This document shows positions 50,299 to 59,500 of a DNA stretch of 64,000 bases, piece by piece. Each line of letters starts with the position of its first letter. Within the stretch, counting starts at the first letter, position 1. Under the pieces are notes generated by a model that saw only the letters and a list, made by a program, of their open reading frames with translations, made no database searches and had not been told where the DNA came from. Source of the DNA: Paracoccaceae bacterium (GTDB lineage Bacteria; Pseudomonadota; Alphaproteobacteria; Rhodobacterales; Rhodobacteraceae); contig JAAELR010000260.1 in assembly GCA_024226455.1 (NCBI GenBank), positions 1 to 64,000 of the forward strand. Reading direction: 5' to 3'. The translations under genes were made by a program, and so were the position numbers.

Positions 50299-51345
50299 AT
50301 GGGTATCTTCATACTGCGCAGGCTGGGCGTCATGCTCTTGACCGCGCTGTGCCTGACCTTCCTCGTCTTCTACATGACGAACCTCTACCCCAATCTCGAA
50401 AAACTCGCCAAAAACCAGGGCAACTTCCGGATGACCGAGGCGGAGGTCGATAGCTTCCTGACCAACCGCGGGTTCTTGAACAATGTCTTCGTCAAATATG
50501 GTGAATGGCTTGGGGTCTGGCCAGGATATGTGGTCGAAGGCAGCGACGGGAAAACCAGAGCCCGCTGTGCCAATCACGCGGAAGTCAAAGAGGATACCGT
50601 CCGGTTCTGCGGCGTACTACAAGGCAACTGGGGCCAGTCCTCGGTGTTCAAGGAACCGGTGTCCAAGGTGGTCTGGACGCGTCTGAGCCTGACCGGCATC
50701 CTGATGTTCTGGGTGATGCTGGTGATGGTCCCCGGCGCGCTGATCGTCGGCGTGCTGGCAGGGATGCGCGAGGGTTCGCGCACCGACCGGACCCTGTCGA
50801 CCGGTGCCATCATCACCACGGCAACGCCGGAATATGTGTCGGGCGTCGTCTTTATCGCCGTCTTCACCTCGTCCGCGGTGGGGCTGAAATGGTTCAAGGG
50901 CTCTGCCACAAGCGCCATGGACAACATCACGTTCGAGGCATTCTTTCTGCCGGTGATCACCATCTCGCTCTACGGGCTTGGCTATATCGCCCGAATGACG
51001 CGGGCTTCGATGGCCGAGGTGATGACCGCGCAATATATCCGCACCGCCCGGCTGAAGGGTGTGAGTTTCCGCAACATCGTTCTGAGACACGCGCTGCGCA
51101 ACGCGCTGATCGCCCCATTCACGGTGATCATGCTGCAGATTCCGTGGCTGTTGAACGGGGTGGTCATCGTCGAAACGCTCTTTAACTACAAGGGCTTCGG
51201 CTGGACGCTGGTGCAGGCCGCCGGCAATAACGATATCGACCTGCTGCTTGCGGTGTCGGTTGTCTCGGTCGTGGTGGTTCTGGTCACGCAACTGATATCG
51301 GATATCGGTTACGTGTATCTCAACCCGCGCATCCGTATTTCATAA
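50299..51345 (+). CDS. ABC transporter permease (DppB/OppB type) with periplasmic insert
   Basis: A 348-aa inner-membrane permease. TM1 (LGVMLLTALCLTFLVFYMTN) is followed by a periplasmic segment of over 100 residues containing two cysteines (RARCANHAE and TVRFCGVLQG). The canonical core follows, with the EAA loop around ASMAEVMTAQYIRTARLKG and the conserved LRHALRNALIAP. Its stop codon sits within the AAGGAGG ribosome-binding site of the next gene. Paired with the long second permease. Confidence 0.92.
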   Translation: MGIFILRRLGVMLLTALCLTFLVFYMTNLYPNLEKLAKNQGNFRMTEAEVDSFLTNRGFLNNVFVKYGEWLGVWPGYVVEGSDGKTRARCANHAEVKEDTVRFCGVLQGNWGQSSVFKEPVSKVVWTRLSLTGILMFWVMLVMVPGALIVGVLAGMREGSRTDRTLSTGAIITTATPEYVSGVVFIAVFTSSAVGLKWFKGSATSAMDNITFEAFFLPVITISLYGLGYIARMTRASMAEVMTAQYIRTARLKGVSFRNIVLRHALRNALIAPFTVIMLQIPWLLNGVVIVETLFNYKGFGWTLVQAAGNNDIDLLLAVSVVSVVVVLVTQLISDIGYVYLNPRIRIS

Positions 51346-51357
51346 GGAGGGCTGGTC

Positions 51358-53028
51358 ATGGAAGCATTGACTTGGACCGGCACGCTGGGGACCTACTTGG
51401 ACGGCCTCTTCATCTTCGCGCTGATCGTGCTGCTTGCAGCCGCGGCGTGCTATTTCGTCGCCACCTTCACGCAGGACGAACCGTCCCTGGAGTTGGCGCA
51501 TACACCCTTTGCCCGCACCAAGGACTGGACCATCGGCTCTGCCACATCGATGGGAGAACTGCTGTTTCCCGCCTTCGCGCTGGCCTTCATCATCTGGATG
51601 ATCGACACGGTCCTCTCTGAAACCACCCTGGTCGCCTGGCTGCAGGGCTCCGGCATGCCGGTCTGGTTTGCCACCGTGCTTGCCATTCTGGTCTTCACCG
51701 TCATCGGTCTGGTGCTGACCTACGCGGTCCAGCGCCTGCCAACCGAAGCATATGAGTTCGTGGTCAAGTGGTTCTTCCGCCTGGTGATGCTGGTGTTCGT
51801 GCTCTACGTTTTCCTGGGCGCGCTGATGCCGCTGGGGGCCGCGGGCATCGTCGGCGGAGTGTCAAAGCAACTGATCCCGGTCTGGATCGCGCTGATCGTG
51901 ACGTTCACCCTGTCGATCGCCTTCAAACGCAAGCTGGGGCTCTACGGCAAACTGTTCGACAGCCCGGTGGGCATGATCGGTTTCGGTCTGGTGATGTTCT
52001 GGGTTTTCACCGCCTTCATGGGCGGGCCGCTGGACATGATCGTGACCCATGACGAGCTTTCCATGGTCTCGGGCATGAAGAACCAGGTGCCCGGCACGCC
52101 ACTGAATGGCGCCGAGGAGGGTGACTATCTCTATTACCTGCTTGGCGGCGACAATCTGGCACGCGACGTCTTCAGCCGCGCGGTGAAAGGCAGCTGGATC
52201 GTGGTGGTGATCGCGCCGGCCGCGACTGTCTTTGCCTTTATGGTCGGCATCACGCTGGGCCTGCCGGCAGGTTATTTCGGCGGCAAGCTCGATACCCTGC
52301 TCAGCTTTCTGTCGAACCTGATCCTGGCCTTCCCGGTGATCTTGCTGTTCTTCCTGCTGGTGACACCAGAAATCGTGGAGACGGGGCTGCCGAACTATAT
52401 GGCAACGCTGCTGTTCGTGTTCCCGGTGATCTTCCTCGCGGTGCTGCTGAACTCTCGCTATTATACCCAGCCGCAGTTCCGCAACGTGATGATGGCCATC
52501 GTGATGACAGCCACGATCTGGCTTTATCTGTCGATGGTTTCCGAGGTCGATACCAAGGTGGCAATCCTTGCCGGTCCCATCGCATGGCTCGACTTGTTCG
52601 ATGTCCCCAGCGAGATCCTGGTGGTCTTCGTCTCGGTGGTCTTCGTCAATTCGCCCACCGTGTTCCGGATCGTGCGCGGGTTGACCCTGGACGTGAAGAC
52701 CCGCGACTACGTGGCCGCCGCCCAGACCCGCGGCGAGGGATCGTGGTACATCATGCTGTGGGAGATCCTGCCAAACGTGCGAGGACCGCTGATCGTCGAT
52801 TTCTGCCTGCGCATCGGCTATGCGACGATCCTGCTGGGTACGCTGGGCTTCTTCGGCCTCGGGCTCGAATCGGAAAGCCCTGACTGGGGCTCGACGATCA
52901 ACTCCGGTCGTCGGCTGCTGTCTATCTACCTGGCCCCGGCGCTGGTGCCCGCCCTGTCACTGATGAGCCTTGTGCTGGGTCTCAACCTGCTGGCCGATGG
53001 TCTGCGCGAAGAAAGCCTGCGGGACTAA
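51358..53028 (+). CDS. ABC transporter permease (DppC/OppC type), unusually long
   Basis: A 556-aa permease, nearly twice the usual length of about 300 aa. The C-terminal part (about 260-556) has the permease core: GDNLARDVFSRAVKGSWIVV, AAQTRGEGSWYIMLWEILPN (EAA loop) and LGFFGLGLESESPDWGSTI. The first 230 or so residues hold roughly five additional hydrophobic helices, and an extra hydrophobic stretch (about 340-400) interrupts the core. AAGGAGG lies just upstream. The extensions are likely specific to this transporter subgroup; their role is unknown. Confidence 0.88.
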   Translation: MEALTWTGTLGTYLDGLFIFALIVLLAAAACYFVATFTQDEPSLELAHTPFARTKDWTIGSATSMGELLFPAFALAFIIWMIDTVLSETTLVAWLQGSGMPVWFATVLAILVFTVIGLVLTYAVQRLPTEAYEFVVKWFFRLVMLVFVLYVFLGALMPLGAAGIVGGVSKQLIPVWIALIVTFTLSIAFKRKLGLYGKLFDSPVGMIGFGLVMFWVFTAFMGGPLDMIVTHDELSMVSGMKNQVPGTPLNGAEEGDYLYYLLGGDNLARDVFSRAVKGSWIVVVIAPAATVFAFMVGITLGLPAGYFGGKLDTLLSFLSNLILAFPVILLFFLLVTPEIVETGLPNYMATLLFVFPVIFLAVLLNSRYYTQPQFRNVMMAIVMTATIWLYLSMVSEVDTKVAILAGPIAWLDLFDVPSEILVVFVSVVFVNSPTVFRIVRGLTLDVKTRDYVAAAQTRGEGSWYIMLWEILPNVRGPLIVDFCLRIGYATILLGTLGFFGLGLESESPDWGSTINSGRRLLSIYLAPALVPALSLMSLVLGLNLLADGLREESLRD

Positions 53029-53060
53029 GGCGCGCCCGACTGGCTGAATACATCCCGGGG

Positions 53061-53085
53061 GGTCCGGGGGGCTGCCCCCCGGACC
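53061..53085 (+). other. intercistronic GC-rich stem-loop before the ATPase gene
   Basis: GGTCCGGGGGG (53061-53071) and CCCCCCGGACC (53075-53085) form a perfect 11-bp stem with a 3-nt loop in the 102-bp gap between the long permease and the fused ATPase gene. No U-tract follows. It resembles palindromes seen between genes in Roseobacter-group genomes and may tune distal gene expression. Confidence 0.6.
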
Positions 53086-53130
53086 GGCCCGAAAGACAAA
53101 GAACACACATCTCCAAAAGGGAGACCCGAC

Positions 53131-55215
53131 ATGGCGAAATGGGAATATGACGGCCCGATCCTCGAGATCAGCAAGCTCTCGATCAGCTTTTTCACCCGGC
53201 TGAGGGAAATTCCCGCGGTGATGGACTTCTCCTGCGTGGTCCAGCCTGGCGAGGCGATGGGGCTGGTGGGAGAATCAGGCTGCGGCAAGTCCACCGTGGC
53301 GCTCGGCGTGATGCAGGATCTGGGCGTCAACGGCCGCATCGTCGACGGCTACATCAAGTTCAAGGGCCGCAACCTGAACGACATGAGCGACGACGAACTG
53401 CGCGAGATCCGCGGCTCTGAGATCGCCATGATCTATCAAGAACCGATGGCCAGCCTTAACCCCGCCATGAAAATCGGCCGCCAGTTGATGGAAGTGCCGA
53501 TGATCCACGAAGGCGTCAGCATGAAAGAGGCCTATGAGCGTGCGCTCGAAGTGGTCACCGACGTGCGCCTGCCCGACCCCGAACGCATGCTGCAAAGTTA
53601 TCCGCACCAGCTTTCTGGTGGCCAGCAACAGCGTATCGTCATCGCCATGGCACTGATGTCCAAGCCCAGCCTGCTGATCCTCGACGAGCCCACGACCGCG
53701 CTCGACGTCACCGTCGAGGCCGCCGTCGTGGAACTGGTCAAGGATCTGGGCAAGAAATACGGCACGTCGATGCTGTTCATTAGCCACAACCTGGGCCTGG
53801 TGCTTGAAACCTGCGACCGTATCTGCGTGATGTATTCCGGCGAAGCGGTCGAGACCGGCAAGATCGAAGATGTGTTCGACAAAATGCGGCACCCCTATAC
53901 GCAGGCGCTGTTCCGCTCGATCCCGCTACCCGGCGCCGACAAGAACGCGCGCCCCCTGGTGGCGATCCCCGGCAACTTCCCGCTGCCGCATGAGCGACCG
54001 ACGGGCTGCAATTTCGGACCGCGCTGCGACTATTTCCAAGAGGGCCTCTGCGACGCCGACGTAATCCGCATGGCAGAGGTCGAGCATGGCGACCGCCACA
54101 CCAGCCGCTGCCTGCGCTTCACAGAGATCGACTGGGAGGCCCCGATCACCGTCGGAGAGCAAAAGGAAAAGGCCCCGGTCGGCGATGTCGTGCTGAAGAT
54201 GGAGAACCTCAAGAAATACTATGAGGTGGCGGCAAACGCACTGTTCGGCGGCGGCGACAAGAAGGTGGTCAAGGCCAACGAGACGCTCAGCTTCGAGGCC
54301 CGCGAAAGCGAAACCCTCGCTATCGTAGGCGAATCTGGCTGCGGCAAGTCGACCTTCGCCAAGGTTCTGATGGGGCTGGAAACCGCCACCGATGGCCAGA
54401 TCCTGCTGGACGGAAAGAATATCGAGGACGTGCCGATCGAGAAGCGCGACGCCAAGACCGTGGGCTCGGTGCAGATGGTCTTTCAGAACCCGTTCGACAC
54501 GCTGAACCCGTCGATGACCGTGGGCCGCCAGATCATCCGCGCCCTTGAGATCTTCGGCATCGGAGCCAGTGAGGCCGAGCGCAGGGACCGGATGCTGAAA
54601 CTGCTCGATCTGGTTAAACTGCCGCGTGAGTTCGGTGACCGGATGCCGCGACAACTCTCGGGCGGCCAGAAGCAACGCGTCGGCATCGCCCGCGCCTTTG
54701 CCGGCGACGCCCGCATTGTGGTGGCGGACGAGCCGGTCTCTGCGCTTGACGTCAGCGTGCAGGCCGCCGTCACCGACCTGCTGATGGAGATCCAGCGCGA
54801 GCACAAGACGACGCTGCTGTTCATCAGCCACGACCTTTCAATCGTGCGCTATCTCTCCGACCGGGTGATGGTGATGTATCTCGGCCATGTGGTGGAACTG
54901 GGGTCGACCGACCAGGTCTTCGCCCCGCCGTACCACCCCTATACCGAGGCACTGCTTTCCGCCGTACCGATCGCCGACACCTCGATCGAGAAACAACATA
55001 TCGTGCTCGAGGGCGACATCCCGTCAGCGATGAACCCGCCTCCGGGCTGCCCGTTCCAGACCCGCTGCCGCTGGAAGGACAAGGTGCCGGGGGGCCTGTG
55101 CGACACGCAGATTCCCGAACAGAAGACTCTCGCCAACGGCCACCAGATCAAATGCCATCTCAGCGACAAGGATCTGGCCGAGATGGAGCCGGTAATCAAG
55201 GTTGCTGCCGAATAG
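53131..55215 (+). CDS. ABC transporter ATP-binding protein, two fused nucleotide-binding domains (DppD-DppF type)
   Basis: A 694-aa protein carrying both ATPases. Domain 1 (about 8-325): Walker A GESGCGKST, signature LSGGQQQR, Walker B LLILDEPTTALD, and a C-terminal Cys-containing OppD-type tail (GCNFGPRCDYF). Domain 2 (about 350-680): GESGCGKST, LSGGQKQR, IVVADEPVSALD and a second tail (GCPFQTRCRWKD). The tails may bind Fe-S clusters as reported for DppD. One polypeptide replaces the usual DppD/DppF pair. GGGAGA precedes the ATG. Confidence 0.94.
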   Translation: MAKWEYDGPILEISKLSISFFTRLREIPAVMDFSCVVQPGEAMGLVGESGCGKSTVALGVMQDLGVNGRIVDGYIKFKGRNLNDMSDDELREIRGSEIAMIYQEPMASLNPAMKIGRQLMEVPMIHEGVSMKEAYERALEVVTDVRLPDPERMLQSYPHQLSGGQQQRIVIAMALMSKPSLLILDEPTTALDVTVEAAVVELVKDLGKKYGTSMLFISHNLGLVLETCDRICVMYSGEAVETGKIEDVFDKMRHPYTQALFRSIPLPGADKNARPLVAIPGNFPLPHERPTGCNFGPRCDYFQEGLCDADVIRMAEVEHGDRHTSRCLRFTEIDWEAPITVGEQKEKAPVGDVVLKMENLKKYYEVAANALFGGGDKKVVKANETLSFEARESETLAIVGESGCGKSTFAKVLMGLETATDGQILLDGKNIEDVPIEKRDAKTVGSVQMVFQNPFDTLNPSMTVGRQIIRALEIFGIGASEAERRDRMLKLLDLVKLPREFGDRMPRQLSGGQKQRVGIARAFAGDARIVVADEPVSALDVSVQAAVTDLLMEIQREHKTTLLFISHDLSIVRYLSDRVMVMYLGHVVELGSTDQVFAPPYHPYTEALLSAVPIADTSIEKQHIVLEGDIPSAMNPPPGCPFQTRCRWKDKVPGGLCDTQIPEQKTLANGHQIKCHLSDKDLAEMEPVIKVAAE

Positions 55216-55227
55216 CAAAAGGGTGGT

Positions 55228-55572
55228 GTGACGCCTGTGGAAGGTTTCGCCCCCCTGCCCGACCCGCCATACTATGCGGTCATCTTCACTTCGCTGCGCA
55301 GCGGCGAAGACGAGGGCTATGCGGCGATGGCCGAAGAAATGGACAGGCTCGCCGCCGAGCAGCCCGGCTATATCGGCGTCGAATTCGTTCGCAATCAGGG
55401 CGGGCAATCGATCACGGTCAGCTATTGGCGGACGCAAGAGGCGTTGCAGAACTGGAAAGCGGTTGCCGCCCACACGCTGGCACAGCAGTTGGGAAAAGAC
55501 CGCTGGTATCGGCACTACACCTTGCGGGTCGCCAGGGTCGAACGCGCTTATAGTGGCCCAGAAGGCCGATAA
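55228..55572 (+). CDS. antibiotic biosynthesis monooxygenase (ABM)-domain protein
   Basis: A 114-aa dimeric alpha-beta barrel protein of the ABM family. YYAVIFTSLRSGEDEGYAAM opens the fold, GYIGVEFVRNQGGQSITVSYW the core, and the final helix and strand (NWKAVAAHTLAQQLGKDRWY) follow. It starts at GTG 55228, 12 bp after the ATPase gene, so it is probably the last gene of the transporter operon. ABM proteins include small oxygenases, heme degraders and non-catalytic folds; the reaction is unknown. Confidence 0.75.
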   Translation: MTPVEGFAPLPDPPYYAVIFTSLRSGEDEGYAAMAEEMDRLAAEQPGYIGVEFVRNQGGQSITVSYWRTQEALQNWKAVAAHTLAQQLGKDRWYRHYTLRVARVERAYSGPEGR

Positions 55573-55619
55573 CCCGCCGATACAGGGGCACTTTCATTTA
55601 GAAAAGAACCTCGGGAGTT

Positions 55620-55638
55620 TGAGGGGCAACGCCCCTCA
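55620..55638. terminator. hairpin between convergent ABM and transglycosylase genes
   Basis: TGAGGGGC (55620-55627) and GCCCCTCA (55631-55638) pair perfectly around AAC. Located between convergent gene ends, it probably terminates the transporter operon, the transglycosylase gene, or both. Upstream TTT and downstream ATT give weak T-runs. Confidence 0.5.
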
Positions 55639-55690
55639 TTCCGCAATAAGTGCGCAAGAAAGCGTGCCAAAGACACTCATTTCTGCAAGC

Positions 55691-56281
55691 TCAACTGCCC
55701 CAGATGATCCGGACGTAGTTCCTGGTCTCTTTGTAGGGCGGTACGCCATCATATTTCTGCACCGCCTCGGGGCCGGCATTGTAGGCCGCCAAAGCCAGCC
55801 GCCAGGACCGGAACCGGTCATATTGCTGGCGCAGGTATTTGGCGCCACCCTCCAGATTTCCATACGGGTCGGTGCGGTCGACCCCCAGCGCCCGGGCCGT
55901 GGCCGGCATCAGTTGGGCCAGACCATAGGCACCCTTGTGCGACTTCGCAGTGGCGCGCCAGCCGCTCTCCTGCTGCACCAGCCGCAGGAACAGGTCCTCG
56001 GGCACCCCATGGCGCCGCGCGGCGTCGCGTGCCATGGCCAGATAGGGGCCGCTATACTTGCCGTTATAGGCGGGCGAATCCATGCCCGGCACCTCGAAAG
56101 TGCGCGGCTGCAGCCGGACCGAGTTGGCGTACTGTGTCGCGGCGCGGTTATCGAGCACATTGGTCTGCGACTTAAACAGCCCGGCGCGATTCTTCGACGA
56201 AAAGTTCAGCCCCTGGGCCAACACTGCCGGCCCGGCGAAGATCGCCGCCAGCGAAAATCCACATACAACCAGACGCCGCAT
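55691..56281 (-). CDS. lytic transglycosylase (SLT domain)
   Basis: A 196-aa periplasmic murein-cleaving enzyme. A Sec signal ([20 protein letters not shown], cleavage after AQG or LAQ) precedes the Slt domain (about residues 85-190). The catalytic glutamate is in [19 protein letters not shown], followed by [15 protein letters not shown] and [18 protein letters not shown]. Goose-type motifs are complete. Divergent from ssb; about 180 bp separate the starts. Confidence 0.93.
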   Translation of the reverse strand: MRRLVVCGFSLAAIFAGPAVLAQGLNFSSKNRAGLFKSQTNVLDNRAATQYANSVRLQPRTFEVPGMDSPAYNGKYSGPYLAMARDAARRHGVPEDLFLRLVQQESGWRATAKSHKGAYGLAQLMPATARALGVDRTDPYGNLEGGAKYLRQQYDRFRSWRLALAAYNAGPEAVQKYDGVPPYKETRNYVRIIWGS

Positions 56282-56385
56282 CGCAACGTACCCCCTTCAT
56301 GGCGGGCAAAATACAGCGGAACGCCCCCCGGTACCAGAGCGTTTGTGTCCGCTGCGACCCCATGGGCGGGGCTTTGCCGCCGTTA

Positions 56386-56400
56386 TTAACCTTCCCTTTA
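56386..56400. promoter_or_regulatory. CtrA-like box upstream of ssb
   Basis: TTAACCTTCCCTTTA is TTAA-N7-TTTA, one mismatch from the CtrA consensus, 61 bp before the ssb start in the gap shared with the divergent transglycosylase gene. Weak evidence on its own. Confidence 0.25.
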
Positions 56401-56460
56401 CCGCGATGGGGTGGTGTAACCGGCGACACGGTTAATGCGAGATTCGGCAGGAGGTCTGAC

Positions 56461-56934
56461 ATGGCAGGATCGGTGAACAAGGTCATCTTGGTGGGAAATC
56501 TGGGCCGGGACCCCGAGGTGCGCACCTTCCAGAACGGCGGCAAGGTCTGTAACCTGCGCATCGCCACGTCCGAGAACTGGAAGGACCGCAACACCGGCGA
56601 ACGGCGCGAAAAGACCGAATGGCACTCGGTGGCGATCTTCCAGGAAGGTCTGGTGCGGGTGGCGGAGCAATATCTTCGCAAAGGGTCAAAGGTCTATATC
56701 GAAGGCCAGTTGCAGACCCGCAAGTGGCAGGACCAGTCGGGCAACGACCGCTACTCGACCGAGGTGGTTCTGCAGGGCTTTGGCGGCACGCTGGTCATGC
56801 TGGACGCGCGCGGAGGCGGTGGCGATGCCGGCGACGACCGCGGCGGTTATGGCGGCGACGACCAGCAGGGTGGCGGCGGCAGCTTTGGCGGGCCGGCGCC
56901 GGCGGGCAACATCGACGACGAGATCCCGTTCTAG
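56461..56934 (+). CDS. ssb: single-stranded DNA-binding protein
   Basis: A 157-aa SSB. The OB fold covers residues 1-110 ([60 protein letters not shown]). A glycine-rich linker leads to the acidic tip DDEIPF that recruits partner proteins. The ATG at 56461 is preferred because the upstream open frame is unrelated. Essential in replication and repair. Confidence 0.96.
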   Translation: MAGSVNKVILVGNLGRDPEVRTFQNGGKVCNLRIATSENWKDRNTGERREKTEWHSVAIFQEGLVRVAEQYLRKGSKVYIEGQLQTRKWQDQSGNDRYSTEVVLQGFGGTLVMLDARGGGGDAGDDRGGYGGDDQQGGGGSFGGPAPAGNIDDEIPF

Positions 56935-57053
56935 GGTCAGGCCCCGGCCTCGCCAGGGACGGCGCACGCAAAGGGTTGTCCCGCCGGCTTGCGCGAATTG
57001 CAGGCTGCCCGTACGCTCTGGATATACAGGGCAGGGCCTGCGATGGTGGCGCT

Positions 57054-58355
57054 ATGCGTTATTTTGCAATTCTGGTGATCGGTGCGGCACTGGCCGTTTA
57101 ACTGCCGGCAGGCAGGACACAAGCGCAAGCCCCGGCCGACGTCGCCGATGTCGAGTTCTGGCAATCCGTCAAGGACAGCGACGATCCGGTCGAGTTCGAA
57201 GCTTACCTGGTTGCCTTCCCGTCCGGGACCTTCACCCGCCTTGCCGAGATACGTCTGAAGCGATTGCAGACAATGGCGACCAACGGCACCGACCAGGCCG
57301 ATGCGAGTGACCTTGCCACGACGCCGCCGTTTGCCGACGACCGTGGCGGGCTCGGTGTCGAAATCACCGATCTGAACAAGGCCACTGCGGATACGTTAGA
57401 GCGGGATGATTTCTAGGGCGCGCTGGTTCTGCGGGTGTTTCCCAGCGCGCTCGCCATGGGAAAGCTGAACCGCGGCGACCTGATCCTCGAGGTCGACGGG
57501 ACGCCCGTGATTGACGCAAACTCATTGATCGCCCCCGTATCCGCTGGCGCACCCGGATCGCGCATGCTCTTTCGCCTTTTGCGGGACGGCGGCCAGATCG
57601 TCGTAGCCGCCGAACTTGGCGGACACCTTGCCGGCGCCACAGAGCGGGCCGAAGCCGGCAGCGCCAACGACCTTGTTTTGGTCGCATCCGCTTACCGTAC
57701 CGGCTATGGGGCGAAGCAGGATCTGGCGCAGGCCGTCGATCACTACCGCCTCGCCTGGGAGGCAGGCAGTCTTGAGGGCGGGTATTGGCTGGCGCGTTGT
57801 TATGACCAAGGCTGGGGCGTGACCCAGGACCGTTCCGGGGCCGCCGATTTGATGCGCAAGGTCGCCGACCAGAACTATCCCCCCGCCCAGGCCCCGACCG
57901 CCTTTTTCATCCTCACCGGCATCGGCGGCGAAGACAATCCCCTGCTCGCTCTGGTCTGCGCGGATGCGGCCGCAACAGCCGACAATGCCTTCGGTCTCTA
58001 CATGATGGGCTATATCAGCGAAGGCGTAGAGGGTATCCCGGGCAGCGACATAGAATTGGCTATCGGCTATTACCGACGGGCCGCGCAGCGCGGCATCGAG
58101 GGAGCGCTGCAGAACCTGGAGCGTCTGGGCGAGCCGGTCTATATCGTTGCCGAGGTGCAGACCCAGTTGAAGCGACTGGGTCTGTATGCGGGCCGTCCCG
58201 ATGGCGTAGTCGGCAGTGGAACTCGCAGGGCGATCCGGACCTTCGAGCGTCTAGTCGGCCTGCCGGAAACCGGCGAGATCGGTGCGGTGATGGCACGGCG
58301 GCTGACCAAAGTCATCGCGGGCACCGACTATCTGGCCGAACCGGAAGACCGCTAG
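57054..58355 (+). pseudogene. secreted PDZ/Sel1/peptidoglycan-binding protein, interrupted by two in-frame stops
   Basis: One continuous frame of 434 codons runs from ATG 57054 to TAG 58353-58355 but contains TAA at 57099-57101 (codon 16) and TAG at 57414-57416 (codon 121). Read through, it encodes a signal peptide (MRYFAILVIGAALAV), a FWQSVKDSDDPVEFEAYLVAFPSG-type segment (residues about 36-59), a PDZ domain broken by the second stop (LGVEITDLNKATA ... GKLNRGDLILEVDG), Sel1-like repeats (about 215-285) and a C-terminal peptidoglycan-binding domain (VQTQLKRLGLYAGRPDG). Both stops are one transition from glutamine codons (CAA, CAG). Probably a recent pseudogene; a sequencing artefact or strain-specific decay cannot be excluded. 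Confidence 0.75.
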
Positions 58356-58371
58356 CCCCACCTGGGGCTAG
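58352..58371. terminator. hairpin between convergent pseudogene and aroB
   Basis: CTAGCCCC (58352-58359) and GGGGCTAG (58364-58371) form a perfect 8-bp stem with an ACCT loop, overlapping the TAG stop of the PDZ/Sel1 gene and lying 13 bp past the aroB stop on the other strand. Probably bidirectional. Confidence 0.5.
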
Positions 58372-58384
58372 TCCCGGCGATCAC

Positions 58385-59500
58385 TCAGCCGCGGCCGTGC
58401 AGGGCATCGGTCAGAACCGAGCGGGTCACGCCCGGATCGACACCGTCAGCCACGAAGGCCGCGCCGATGTCGCGCGCCAGAATAAAGCGCAACTGGCCGT
58501 CGACCACCTTCTTGTCCTGCGCCATCAACGCCAGCAGCCCGTCCACGTCGGGCAGATCGCCCGGGATGTCGGCAAGGTCCGTCTTCATCCCCATGCCGTG
58601 CAGATGGGCGCGCACCCGGCTGGGGGTTTCCTGCGAAACAAGGCCAAGCCGGGCCGACGTTTCAAACGCCAACGCACAGCCGATGGCAACGCCCTCGCCG
58701 TGCAGCAGGCGCTGAGAATAGCCGGTCGCGGCCTCTAGCGCGTGACCGAAGGTATGGCCCAGGTTCAAAAGCGCCCTATCGCCCTGCTCGGTTTCGTCGC
58801 GGGCCACGATATCGGCCTTCATCTGCACCGAGATGCGCACTGCCTCTTTGCGCAGCGCATCGTCGCCGGCGGCCAATGCCGGTCCGTTCACCTCGAGCCA
58901 TTCATAAAAGCCGGCGCTGCCCAAAAGCCCGTATTTCACCACCTCGCCATAACCGGCCAGAAAATCCCGCGGGGCCAGCGTGCCCAGCCGACCGATATCG
59001 GCCAGAACCAGCGAGGGCTGGTGAAAGGCGCCGATCAGGTTCTTGCCGGCGACCGAATTAATTCCGGTCTTGCCGCCCACCGAACTGTCGACCTGCGCCA
59101 ATAGCGAGGTCGGGATCTGCACAAAGCGCACGCCACGGCGCAGCACCGCCGCGGCAAATCCCGCCAGATCGCCGATCACGCCGCCGCCGAAGGCAACCAC
59201 CATATCGCGCCGTTCGACCTTTTGCTCCAACAGCCATTCCACGGTGCGGGTGAACTGCGACCAGGATTTCGTCGCCTCTCCGGGTGGCAGAATCAACACC
59301 TCGCAGGCGATGCCCTTTGCCTGCAGCCCGGCCTGAAGTGCGGCCAGGTGCAGTCCGGCCACCGTCTCTTCGGTTACCACGAAAACCCGGGCGCGGTGCA
59401 AAAGCGGCGCCATCTCGGCGCCGGCTAGGTCGATCAGCCCGCCACCGATGCGCACGTCGTAAGATCTCTCGCCAAGCTCTACCCGAACCGTCGTTGTCAC
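58385..59500 (-). CDS. aroB: 3-dehydroquinate synthase
   Basis: A 371-aa AroB, second enzyme of the shikimate pathway, converting DAHP to dehydroquinate with NAD and a divalent metal. It starts at GTG 59500, inside the aroK stop (GTGA overlap); the longer open frame upstream is the complement of aroK. Motifs: FGGGVIGDLAGFAAAVLRRG, QVDSSVGGKTGIN, GYGEVVKYGLL with the metal Glu, and NLGHTFGHALEA with metal histidines. Coupled to aroK. Confidence 0.96.
   Translation of the reverse strand: MTTTVRVELGERSYDVRIGGGLIDLAGAEMAPLLHRARVFVVTEETVAGLHLAALQAGLQAKGIACEVLILPPGEATKSWSQFTRTVEWLLEQKVERRDMVVAFGGGVIGDLAGFAAAVLRRGVRFVQIPTSLLAQVDSSVGGKTGINSVAGKNLIGAFHQPSLVLADIGRLGTLAPRDFLAGYGEVVKYGLLGSAGFYEWLEVNGPALAAGDDALRKEAVRISVQMKADIVARDETEQGDRALLNLGHTFGHALEAATGYSQRLLHGEGVAIGCALAFETSARLGLVSQETPSRVRAHLHGMGMKTDLADIPGDLPDVDGLLALMAQDKKVVDGQLRFILARDIGAAFVADGVDPGVTRSVLTDALHGRG

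Noticed and set aside
57054-58355. Selenocysteine or pyrrolysine recoding of the two stops
   Set aside because: The stops are TAA and TAG, neither read as selenocysteine, and no pyrrolysine genes or adjacent recoding elements are visible. Nonsense mutation is simpler.
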